From Alphaproteobacteria bacterium (GTDB lineage Bacteria > Pseudomonadota > Alphaproteobacteria > Rhizobiales > Hyphomicrobiaceae), in contig JAJRRE010000033.1 in the NCBI GenBank assembly GCA_024279745.1, positions 1 to 13,294 on the forward strand: a DNA stretch of 13,294 nt, in the 5' to 3' direction. This document shows, piece by piece, positions 1 to 6,612 of the stretch. The notes below the pieces were generated by a model. It did not search any database, was not told where the DNA came from, and was given only the letters and a program-made list of their open reading frames with translations. A program made the translations under genes and the position numbers. The first letter of the stretch is position 1. Each line of letters opens with the position of its first letter.

Positions 1-213
1 GGTCAAATTTCTGCTGGGCCGCAATTGCCCGATCAAACCGGCCGCGTGCCAGGTTGTGCCGCAGGTGAGTTGTTTGCGTTCCAGAAGAATGACGTCGCGC
101 CAGCCCAATTTGGCCAGATGATAGGCTATTGAGCATCCCGATACGCCGCCGCCGATAACGACAGCGCGGGCCTTTTGCGGTAGCTCGTCATTGCGTGGTA
201 ATCGTGTATTCAT
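1..213 (-). CDS. FAD-dependent oxidoreductase, sarcosine/dimethylglycine dehydrogenase-like (N-terminal 71 residues, cut by window edge)
   Basis: Reading down from the ATG at 213-211 gives an open 71-codon stretch that leaves the window at base 1. After about 16 residues it shows a dinucleotide-binding fold: VVIGGGVSGCSIAYHLAKLG carries the GxGxxG FAD loop, and the acidic end of the second strand follows in ILLERKQL. The next stretch, CGTTWHAAGLIGQLR, is typical of the family holding sarcosine dehydrogenase, dimethylglycine dehydrogenase and the long GcvT-fused oxidoreductases, which oxidatively demethylate N-methylglycines and pass the one-carbon unit to tetrahydrofolate. Only the FAD-binding start is visible, so substrate and the presence of a GcvT domain cannot be checked. 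The start lies 15 nt after the sdaA stop on the same strand, which suggests one transcript; the ribosome site is weak. Family call good, exact substrate open. Confidence 0.85.
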   Translation of the reverse strand, partial: MNTRLPRNDELPQKARAVVIGGGVSGCSIAYHLAKLGWRDVILLERKQLTCGTTWHAAGLIGQLRPSRNLT

Positions 214-228
214 TGCTGTTTATCCAAC

Positions 229-1662
229 TCAGCATTCGGGCAAATTAACCGCAAGGCCACCCTGGCTTGTTTCTTTATATTTGCTATTCATCTCAACGCC
301 GGTCTGGCGCATAGCCTCAATGCAATTATCGAGCGGCATGAAATGAGTGCCGTCGCCGCGCAGGGCCAAGGATGCCGCCGCCACCGCCTTGATGGCGCCA
401 AAGCCGTTGCGCTCAATGCACGGCACTTGCACCAGCCCCTTCACCGGGTCGCAGGTCATACCCAGATGATGTTCCAACGCGATTTCTGCTGCGTTCTCGA
501 TCTGTGCATTGGTCCCACCGAGCACCGCGCATAATCCCGCCGCCGCCATCGCCGAAGCCGAGCCCACTTCCCCCTGGCAGCCCACTTCAGCGCCGGAGAT
601 CGAGGCGTTATGTTTGATGATCCCGCCGAGGGCCGCGGCAGTGAGCAGAAAATCGCGCACGCCGTCCTGGCTGGGGCTGTGGCAATGATCGAGATAATAG
701 CGCAGCACCGCTGGTATCACCCCGGCAGCGCCATTGGTCGGTGCGGTCACGACTTTGCCACCAGCGGCGTTTTCCTCATTGACCGCCATGGCATAGACGC
801 ACAGCCAATCATTGACAACGTGGGGCTGCGCAATATTCAGGCCGCGCTCTTTTTGCAATTTATCATAGACAGCCTTGGCCCGGCGCTTGACCTTGAGCCC
901 ACCGGGAAGTTCCCCGTCAATGCTCATGCCGCGCTCAATGCAACCGTTCATGGCGCCCCACAATCCGTCGAGACCACCGTTCAACTCGCCTTCACTGCGC
1001 TGCGCCATTTCATTGCACCGTTTCATTTGCGCAAATGATAGGTCGGCTTTGGCACCCATTTCCAGCATCTGCGCCGCTGTTGAAAACGGGTAGGGGCACG
1101 GCACTGCGCCGCTGATCGATCCGCCGGCTTCGCTTGCTCCTCCCGCGCGCGCCGCTCCTGCATCGGAACGGTCCAATTCGTCTTCGGTGACAACAAAGCC
1201 GCCGCCGGTTGAATAATAGGTCTCGCGCATATGCAAATTACCAGCCGCATCGAAGGCTTGCAGGACCAAACCATTGGCATGGCCGGGCAGCGCTGGCCCG
1301 TAATCGAATATGAGATCGTCATCGGGATCGAACGCTAGAACCGGCAATCCCGGCGGCGATACTTTTTTGATCTTGCGAATGTGCCGTTCCAGCTCCAGGG
1401 CTTCATCGGGATCAATGGTCGCCGGCTCGCATCCCGCCAGCCCCAGCATCACTGCCCGGTCCGTGCCATGTCCCTCGCCCGTCCAGGCCAGTGAGCCATG
1501 CAAATGACAGCGCAGCCGCACCGGCTCGCCAGACCCTGGCACCGGGCTATGTCTGCCGCGCAGGGCTTCCAGAAAAAGTGCTGCCGCACTCATCGGCCCC
1601 ATGGTGTGCGAACTGGACGGCCCAATGCCGATCTTGAAAATATCAAACACGCTTAGAAACAT
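229..1662 (-). CDS. sdaA: L-serine ammonia-lyase (L-serine dehydratase), one-chain [4Fe-4S] type
   Basis: Deaminates L-serine to pyruvate and ammonia in the cytoplasm using a [4Fe-4S] cluster. The start at 1662 (477 residues) is preferred over the upstream in-frame ATG at 1689: it has GGAGG five bases before it and gives the family-typical beginning MFLSVFDIFKIGIGPSSSHT. The N-terminal beta domain is followed by the catalytic alpha domain, with the segments KHNASISGAEVGCQGEVGS and GMTCDPVKGLVQVPCIERNG. Cluster cysteines fall at 362, 404 and 415; the gaps of 42 and 53 residues equal those of the E. coli enzymes (343, 385, 396). The chain ends NLPEC, like enzymes in which the C-terminal Cys reaches into the active site and ligates the fourth iron. 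A Gly/Ala/Ser-rich insert of about 20 residues precedes VPCPYPF and explains the slightly long chain. Next gene downstream: the FAD oxidoreductase. Confidence 0.96.
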   Translation of the reverse strand: MFLSVFDIFKIGIGPSSSHTMGPMSAAALFLEALRGRHSPVPGSGEPVRLRCHLHGSLAWTGEGHGTDRAVMLGLAGCEPATIDPDEALELERHIRKIKKVSPPGLPVLAFDPDDDLIFDYGPALPGHANGLVLQAFDAAGNLHMRETYYSTGGGFVVTEDELDRSDAGAARAGGASEAGGSISGAVPCPYPFSTAAQMLEMGAKADLSFAQMKRCNEMAQRSEGELNGGLDGLWGAMNGCIERGMSIDGELPGGLKVKRRAKAVYDKLQKERGLNIAQPHVVNDWLCVYAMAVNEENAAGGKVVTAPTNGAAGVIPAVLRYYLDHCHSPSQDGVRDFLLTAAALGGIIKHNASISGAEVGCQGEVGSASAMAAAGLCAVLGGTNAQIENAAEIALEHHLGMTCDPVKGLVQVPCIERNGFGAIKAVAAASLALRGDGTHFMPLDNCIEAMRQTGVEMNSKYKETSQGGLAVNLPEC

Positions 1663-1949
1663 TTCATCCTCCGCCGCGGCCGGGTCCATATCAGCTCTGC
1701 CCCGCTTGACCAGCGCGACAAAATCCCAAACATCGCGCCTGATATCTATTGATCAAAACGTCTTTGCGCTCAATCATTAATTTTAGTGCCGGGCATGGTG
1801 CCAGCAATGTTGTCACGCCCCCCGCTCTCGCGCTATGACCACTCTTATAAAAGCAGGGACATCGCCTCGCGCGCTTGCTCAATTGCGACATTACTCAGTC
1901 CACCCACACGCACAACACAATCAAATCTGCCAATGGACCAATTTTCCCA
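1663..1949. other. divergent intergenic region between sdaA and the TPR methyltransferase gene
   Basis: This spacer separates two divergently transcribed genes and must hold both promoters, but no convincing pair of -35/-10 boxes could be fixed. An 8-bp palindrome TTGATCAA lies at 1749-1756 and an AT box TTATAAAAG at 1845-1853. On the minus strand TTGAGC and ATAGAT, 18 bp apart, are a weak candidate promoter for sdaA. Part of the interval could instead be translated if the plus-strand gene begins at the TTG at 1875. Confidence 0.3.
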
Positions 1950-3764
1950 GTGAAAAAGAAACTCTCAAAAGCCTCCTTTGCCGACGCCTCCACCGGATTG
2001 TCGGCATTAAAAATGGGGGATTATGCAACGGCCGAACAATTGCTTGGCAAGGTCGCTAAAGCCAACCGCCGGGACCAGAGCATCTGGGTGAACTGGGGGA
2101 TCGCGCAGCAGGCCCTGGGCGATATTGATACCGCCGCGATCACCCTGAGCCGGGCTGCGGCCATGGCGCCGATGGAATTTGCAGCGGCGCGCCCGTTGCA
2201 GGCTTTGGTTGCCCGCTATGAAATTGCCGATCCTGCCTCGCTTGATGCGGCCGGCCTGAAAGCCGCGCTGCGATTTACAACATTGGACCGGCAACCCCTG
2301 GTCACGCTGGCCATTGCCCATGCCATGAGCGCGCCGGATCTGAGCCACGCGATGGCGCTGTGCCGTCAGGGCAATGCGGATCAGGCCGCCGAAGATTTAA
2401 CGGCCAAGCGTACAGCCAGGGGATTGAGCAACGACTTATTGCTGGACGCCTTGCGCCGCGGCAAAAATACCGACCCGGATGTGGAGAATTTATTGAGCGC
2501 GCTGCGCCGCTATATTGTTGTGCACTGCTCGCGCCAACGGTTGTCCGAAGACCGGGCGCTGTTTTCCCTCCTGTTGGCTTTGATCGCACAATTGACAATT
2601 AACGATCATGTCTGGCCTGTTAGTCCGGGCGAACAAGACGCCATCAATAAGATTGCAATCGACAAGGACGCATTATTCACCGGCAATGTTGCTGCGGCGT
2701 GCGACTTATGCCTGACGCTGCTTTACCGGCCCTTGGCGCACACCGTTCTGGCGGGCGCCGGGCCAAATGAAATTGCCAAAATCCGCCCGAAATCCCTTGC
2801 CGCTTTACTTGGTAGCCAAGCCACCAGGCGCGCTGAAGAAACCCGCATCGCCGCAACGCTACCACACTATGGCACCATATCCGACGACATCTCGCAAAAG
2901 GTCGCCGGCCAGTATGAGCACAGCCCTTACCCGCGCTGGACCAGCTTGCAAGCGTCCAAACCGGGGAGTTTGCGCGCCGCCCTTGGCCGCTATATTGAGC
3001 CTGATAAACTTGTCTTTATGGACGCTCCGTTTGATGTTTTGATCGCCGGCTGCGGAACCGGACAACAGGCGGCTCGCGCCGCTTCCGGCTATGGCGACGC
3101 CGCCAAAATATTGGCCATTGATTTGTCGAAAGCCAGCCTGGCCTATGGCAAACGTATGGCGGCGCAATTCGAACTGGATACAATCGAATTTGCCCAGGCG
3201 GACATTCTCGACGCGGCAGCAATCGGCAAAACATTTGATATAATTGAATCCGTTGGTGTGTTGCATCATATGGCTGAGCCGTTCAAAGGCTGGCAAGTAT
3301 TAGTTGATCTGCTGAAGCCCGGCGGTTTGATGTATATCGGTCTTTACAGCGCCCTTGCGCGCGCCAATATCACGGCCCTGCGTGCGCAGGAAAATTGGCC
3401 GAGCGCCGGTTGCAGTGACGATGATGCGCGGGACTACCGTGCCCAATTAATGCAGCGCGGCGACGACGATCCAAGCGCCTCTTTGCTGGCATCGCTCGAT
3501 TTTTATTCACTCAATGAGTTTCGCGATCTTCTGCTGCATGAAAGCGAACAGCAAATGAGCATCGGCCAGATCGCCGATTTCATAAAGCAATCGGGACTGA
3601 TCTTTCGTGGCTTTACTATGTCGCCGCATATGATGGAGCATTTTTCATCCCACTACCCGCATGATCCCTCGCCTGGACGCCTTGAAAATTGGGAGAAGCT
3701 GGAGAACTCACACCCCTCAATGTTCAACGGCATGTATCTATTCTGGTGCGAGAAAGCATCGTAA
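1950..3764 (+). CDS. TPR-containing class I SAM-dependent methyltransferase, substrate unknown
   Basis: A 604-residue protein when read from the GTG at 1950. The frame is open back to a TTG at 1875; neither codon has a clear ribosome site, and the next ATG (2013) would cut into the first helical repeat, so the start is uncertain. Residues about 8-95 look like paired tetratricopeptide helices (GLSALKMGDYATAEQLLGKV, WVNWGIAQQALGDIDTAAITL). A long, mostly helical middle of no recognised family follows. At 321-330 is QYEHSPYPRW, a motif often seen just before the methyltransferase domain in such TPR fusions. The Rossmann methyltransferase domain then shows motif I AGCGTG at 366-371, an acidic motif II residue at D391, ESVGVLHH at 433-440 and KPGG at 456-459. 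The TPR part suggests a protein or peptide partner, but that is inference. The next gene, 150 nt downstream on the same strand, is another methyltransferase. Confidence 0.85.
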   Translation: MKKKLSKASFADASTGLSALKMGDYATAEQLLGKVAKANRRDQSIWVNWGIAQQALGDIDTAAITLSRAAAMAPMEFAAARPLQALVARYEIADPASLDAAGLKAALRFTTLDRQPLVTLAIAHAMSAPDLSHAMALCRQGNADQAAEDLTAKRTARGLSNDLLLDALRRGKNTDPDVENLLSALRRYIVVHCSRQRLSEDRALFSLLLALIAQLTINDHVWPVSPGEQDAINKIAIDKDALFTGNVAAACDLCLTLLYRPLAHTVLAGAGPNEIAKIRPKSLAALLGSQATRRAEETRIAATLPHYGTISDDISQKVAGQYEHSPYPRWTSLQASKPGSLRAALGRYIEPDKLVFMDAPFDVLIAGCGTGQQAARAASGYGDAAKILAIDLSKASLAYGKRMAAQFELDTIEFAQADILDAAAIGKTFDIIESVGVLHHMAEPFKGWQVLVDLLKPGGLMYIGLYSALARANITALRAQENWPSAGCSDDDARDYRAQLMQRGDDDPSASLLASLDFYSLNEFRDLLLHESEQQMSIGQIADFIKQSGLIFRGFTMSPHMMEHFSSHYPHDPSPGRLENWEKLENSHPSMFNGMYLFWCEKAS

Positions 3765-3771
3765 CATGGCC

Positions 3772-3787
3772 CAGGCGGGCGCGCCTG
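3772..3787. other. small GC hairpin after the TPR methyltransferase gene
   Basis: CAGGCG and CGCCTG form a perfect 6-bp stem around a 4-base loop, 7 nt past the stop codon. No T-run follows, so this is at most a weak or factor-dependent transcript end. The downstream methyltransferase gene may still be co-transcribed. Confidence 0.35.
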
Positions 3788-3914
3788 ATCGAGGCGGACG
3801 ACCGCCCTAACCAAATTGTGAGATGACGGCACTGGACTAACAGCTACACTTATCCGCCGGTGCATTTGTCTATCATCCTTACTGCCCCCCTCGCACCATC
3901 GCCAGGAGCCCCCT

Positions 3915-4775
3915 ATGTCCCAATCCCCCAAGTCTCATTCACCGCTTGAAAATAGCGTTGCCCAGCACTATCAAGATTCTGATTTGCTGACCCGCATTCT
4001 GGCAGGACTGGAAGCGAGCAATATCGACCCCGATAACGTTACCATTGACGATCTGGCGCCGGTGGATGAATTTCACATTGGCGGGCGTGCTGCCACGATC
4101 CATGCGGTGGATAAATTATCGCTTGGCCCGGAGCACCATGTTCTGGATGTCGGCTGCGGGATCGGCGGCGCCGCGCGCTACATTGCGCACACCCATAAAT
4201 GCCGTTTGTCGGGGATAGATTTAACACGCGATTATATCGAGACCGCCAAAGCCCTGTCACAGCGCGCCCACCTGGATCAGAATATCGAGTTTCTCACCGC
4301 CAGCGCGCTCGACATGCCGTTTAACGATGCGGCTTTCGATGCCGGTGTTACCATTCATGTTGCAATGAATATTGAGGACCGCGCTGCGCTATACAGCGAA
4401 ATTTCCCGCGTGCTGAAACCGGGTGCGAAATTTTGTATCTATGATGTGATGCGGGTATCCAATGAGCCGATCACCTTCCCGGTCCCCTGGGCACAAAGCG
4501 CGGCGACCAGTCACTTAACCAGCGTCAATGAGATGCGCGATCTTTTAGACGATGCTGGTTTCGACGTCGTGGAAGTTGATGATCGGACGAAGCCCGCCAT
4601 TGAGTTCTTCAACAGACGGCTGGCGGAAGTGGCGCAGGCGAAAGGTCCACCGCCGCCTCTTGGCATTCACCTGATTTTGGGTGCCAGCGCCGGTGAGAAA
4701 TTCAAGAACACATTGGCAAATATTAAAGCAGGGAAAATTTCCCCGATCGAGATCATCGTGCAGCGCCGCGCTTGA
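3915..4775 (+). CDS. class I SAM-dependent methyltransferase, small-molecule type, substrate unknown
   Basis: A cytoplasmic 286-residue methyltransferase. The ATG at 3915 is preceded by AGGAG at 3904-3908 with a six-base gap, so the start is well supported. Before the Rossmann fold sits LAPVDEFHIGGRAAT (47-61), a conserved lid-like segment of this family. SAM-binding motif I is LDVGCGIGG (77-85), the acidic ribose-binding residue is D102 in GIDLT, motif post-II covers ALDMPFNDAAFD (131-142), and the KPG turn is at 168-170. The family includes UbiE-like C-methyltransferases and sarcosine/dimethylglycine N-methyltransferase-like enzymes; nothing in the sequence decides between them. It lies 150 nt after another methyltransferase gene on the same strand and faces the liu operon. 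Its nearness to an N-methylglycine oxidoreductase gene is suggestive but weak evidence for a betaine-related role. Confidence 0.88.
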   Translation: MSQSPKSHSPLENSVAQHYQDSDLLTRILAGLEASNIDPDNVTIDDLAPVDEFHIGGRAATIHAVDKLSLGPEHHVLDVGCGIGGAARYIAHTHKCRLSGIDLTRDYIETAKALSQRAHLDQNIEFLTASALDMPFNDAAFDAGVTIHVAMNIEDRAALYSEISRVLKPGAKFCIYDVMRVSNEPITFPVPWAQSAATSHLTSVNEMRDLLDDAGFDVVEVDDRTKPAIEFFNRRLAEVAQAKGPPPPLGIHLILGASAGEKFKNTLANIKAGKISPIEIIVQRRA

Positions 4776-4786
4776 AGCGCGACGAG

Positions 4787-4837
4787 CGCAAGGCGCGCCT
4801 GACCGCAAGGCGCGCCTGACCGCAAGATGATCCTGAC
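4787..4837. repeat. three tandem copies of a 17-bp unit in a convergent intergenic spacer
   Basis: Copies lie at 4787-4803, 4804-4820 and 4821-4837. The first two are identical (CGCAAGGCGCGCCTGAC); the third keeps CGCAAG at its start and CCTGAC at its end but has ATGAT in place of GCGCG. The array starts 12 nt after the methyltransferase stop and ends 50 nt before the hydratase stop. Confidence 0.9.
4791..4817. terminator. candidate bidirectional transcript-end hairpin between convergent genes
   Basis: The 10-bp palindrome AGGCGCGCCT occurs at 4791-4800 and again at 4808-4817. Because each copy is its own reverse complement, the two can pair as a perfect 10-bp GC-rich stem around the 7-base loop GACCGCA, on either strand. 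It sits between the converging ends of the methyltransferase and the liu operon. No T-tract follows on either side, so it may block 3' exonucleases or need Rho rather than act as a classic intrinsic terminator. Confidence 0.5.
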
Positions 4838-4887
4838 GAGAACAAATTGTTTCGCGGTTTGACGGTCAACAGTTGGCGCGCGGAAGT

Positions 4888-5703
4888 TTAGTCCTCGGCG
4901 GCAATGATCCAGGGCGGCTTCTGTCTGGCGAAAAACGCGTTTACGCCCGCCTGCGCTTCATCGCTTTCCCAGCGATCAGCCAGCCGCTGTACCGTTTCCT
5001 CCAGTTGTCCCGCTGCCGGTGCGCGCGCAACATGGCGGCATAAAGCTTTGGCCTCAGTGACGGCGCCGGGTGCGCAATCCAGATAAGCATTGACCTGCAC
5101 CATCACCGCCTGATCCAGCTCATCCGCGCGAGCAATCTGCGACACCAGACCAAAGCGCATGGCAGCCTGCACATCAAAGCGCAGTGAGTTCATAAACACC
5201 TGGCGCGCATTGCCCTCGCCCATGCGGCGCACCACATAAGGCGCAATGGTCGCCGGAATGAGCCCGAGCCGCGTTTCCGACAAAACGAAATGCGCCTCGT
5301 TGGCCGCCACGACAAAATCGCAAACCGCCATCAAGCCAACGCCGCCGCCCAATGCGGGGCCATGCACCCGGCCAATTAGCGGCTTTGGTACTTCATCCAA
5401 CGCCTCTAACATTTGTGCCAGCTTGCTCGCTTGGCGAATGCGCTCCTCCCGGCCCTTGTCCATCTGCGCGCGCATCCAGCCCAGATCGCCGCCTGCGCAA
5501 AAGCTTTTGCCGCGAGCCGCCAGGATTACCACGCGCACGGCCGGATCGGCGCCAAGCTGTTTTGCGGCCTGATGCAACTCGTCGATCATTTGCTCATTCA
5601 GCGCATTGTGTTTGCCTGCCCGCGCCAAAGTTATGGTTGCTGCGCCGCGCGCCGTTATCGCCACCTCAATGGCGCCATAAGCCGGGTGTTTTTCATGAGT
5701 CAC
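4888..5703 (-). CDS. liuC: 3-methylglutaconyl-CoA hydratase (enoyl-CoA hydratase family)
   Basis: Hydrates trans-3-methylglutaconyl-CoA to HMG-CoA, the fourth step from isovaleryl-CoA minus one in leucine breakdown, that is, between carboxylase and lyase. The start is a GTG at 5703 whose last two bases overlap the lyase stop (GTGA); GAGGAG lies eight bases upstream, and no in-frame ATG is nearby. The 271-residue crotonase fold shows the oxyanion-hole segment KSFCAGGDLGWMR (from residue 66), GPALGGGVGLMAVCDF (115-130) and the acid/base E143 in SETRLGLIPATIAPYVV. The SETRxGLIPATIxPYV form separates the LiuC group from ordinary crotonases; the first of the two classical crotonase glutamates is a glycine here, as in that group. 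It is the last gene of the operon. A general enoyl-CoA hydratase is the alternative, made unlikely by context. Confidence 0.92.
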   Translation of the reverse strand: MTHEKHPAYGAIEVAITARGAATITLARAGKHNALNEQMIDELHQAAKQLGADPAVRVVILAARGKSFCAGGDLGWMRAQMDKGREERIRQASKLAQMLEALDEVPKPLIGRVHGPALGGGVGLMAVCDFVVAANEAHFVLSETRLGLIPATIAPYVVRRMGEGNARQVFMNSLRFDVQAAMRFGLVSQIARADELDQAVMVQVNAYLDCAPGAVTEAKALCRHVARAPAAGQLEETVQRLADRWESDEAQAGVNAFFARQKPPWIIAAED

Positions 5704-6590
5704 GCCTGGGTCTCCTCGCGTAAAGATTTAGCAAATCGTGCCGCCGCCGCTAATTTGGTTTCATCAAGCCCCGTATCAAAACCGCGGTGATGAGCGAAGG
5801 CGGCGACCGCTTCACTGGCCACATTGCCCTTGGCACCGGGCGCATAGGGACAACCGCCAAGCCCGCCCACCGCCGCATCGAAACAGCGCAGTCCCGCCTC
5901 AACAGACGCGGCAATATTGTCGAGCGCGCGGCCATTGGTGTCGTGGTAGTGTCCGGCCAGCGCCTGCACGGGCACATGCTGTTTAACCGCGTCAAGCATT
6001 GCCAGAATCGTTTCCGGCGTGCCCGCGCCAATGGTCTCGCCCATCACGATCTGATAACAGCCCAGCTCAAAGAGTTTTTCGGCCAGCCGCGCCACCGCTT
6101 GCGGATCAACCGCGCCTTCATAAGGGCAATCGGTAACACAGGAAATATAAGCGCGCACGGCGACGCCCTTCTCCAACGCCGTTTTGATCAACGGCACAAA
6201 CCGCTGCAGGCTTTCTTCAATCGTACAATTGATGTTCTTCTGGCTGAAGGTTTGCGACGCGGCACCAAAGATCGCCACTTCGCGCAAACCCGCCTCTTGC
6301 GCGCCCTGCAGACCAATAAGATTGGGCGTCAGCGCCGTATAGATCACGCCGGGTTTGCGCGCGATCTGCGCCAGCACTTGTGCCCCATCGGCCATTTGCG
6401 GCACCCAGCGCGGGGAGACAAAGCTGGTTACTTCAATGCGCGTGAAACCGCAATCCGACAGCATATCGACAAGCTTGACTTTATCGGCGGTTGCGATCTG
6501 TCGCGGTTCATTTTGCAGACCATCGCGCGGACCCACTTCGACAATCTGGATTTGGTTATCCCGGTCTGCCAGATTTTCCTGATCACTCAT
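5700..6590 (-). CDS. liuE: hydroxymethylglutaryl-CoA lyase
   Basis: Cleaves HMG-CoA to acetyl-CoA and acetoacetate, the last step of leucine breakdown; also called mvaB or hmgL. The ATG at 6590 (296 residues) is chosen because it avoids running into the carboxylase gene, has an AGTGAG-like ribosome site upstream, and gives a usual-length protein; ATGs at 6638 and 6629 are also in frame. The TIM barrel opens with VEVGPRDGLQNE, with R22 and metal ligand D23. Metal-binding His are H214 and H216 in GHYHD, the catalytic Cys is C247 in GGLGGCPYAPGAKGN and the metal ligand Asn is N256. Oddly, the conserved GDTIG reads GETIG here (E185), at the place of human D204. It overlaps liuC by four bases and follows the biotin carboxylase gene by 22 nt. 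Confidence 0.95.
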   Translation of the reverse strand: MSDQENLADRDNQIQIVEVGPRDGLQNEPRQIATADKVKLVDMLSDCGFTRIEVTSFVSPRWVPQMADGAQVLAQIARKPGVIYTALTPNLIGLQGAQEAGLREVAIFGAASQTFSQKNINCTIEESLQRFVPLIKTALEKGVAVRAYISCVTDCPYEGAVDPQAVARLAEKLFELGCYQIVMGETIGAGTPETILAMLDAVKQHVPVQALAGHYHDTNGRALDNIAASVEAGLRCFDAAVGGLGGCPYAPGAKGNVASEAVAAFAHHRGFDTGLDETKLAAAARFAKSLREETQA

Positions 6591-6612
6591 TTGGTCAAAC
6601 TCACTTGTACAG

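Noticed and set aside
610..1038. Plus-strand open frame of 142 codons inside sdaA
   Set aside because: It is antisense to the conserved catalytic part of serine dehydratase and shows no family features.
1835..2059. Plus-strand ATG open frame of 74 codons before the TPR methyltransferase
   Set aside because: It is out of frame with and overlaps the methyltransferase N-terminus; no ribosome site or homology seen.
4859..4869. Short dyad TTGAC-G-GTCAA as an operator
   Set aside because: It lies downstream of both converging genes, where an operator has no obvious promoter to act on; likely chance.
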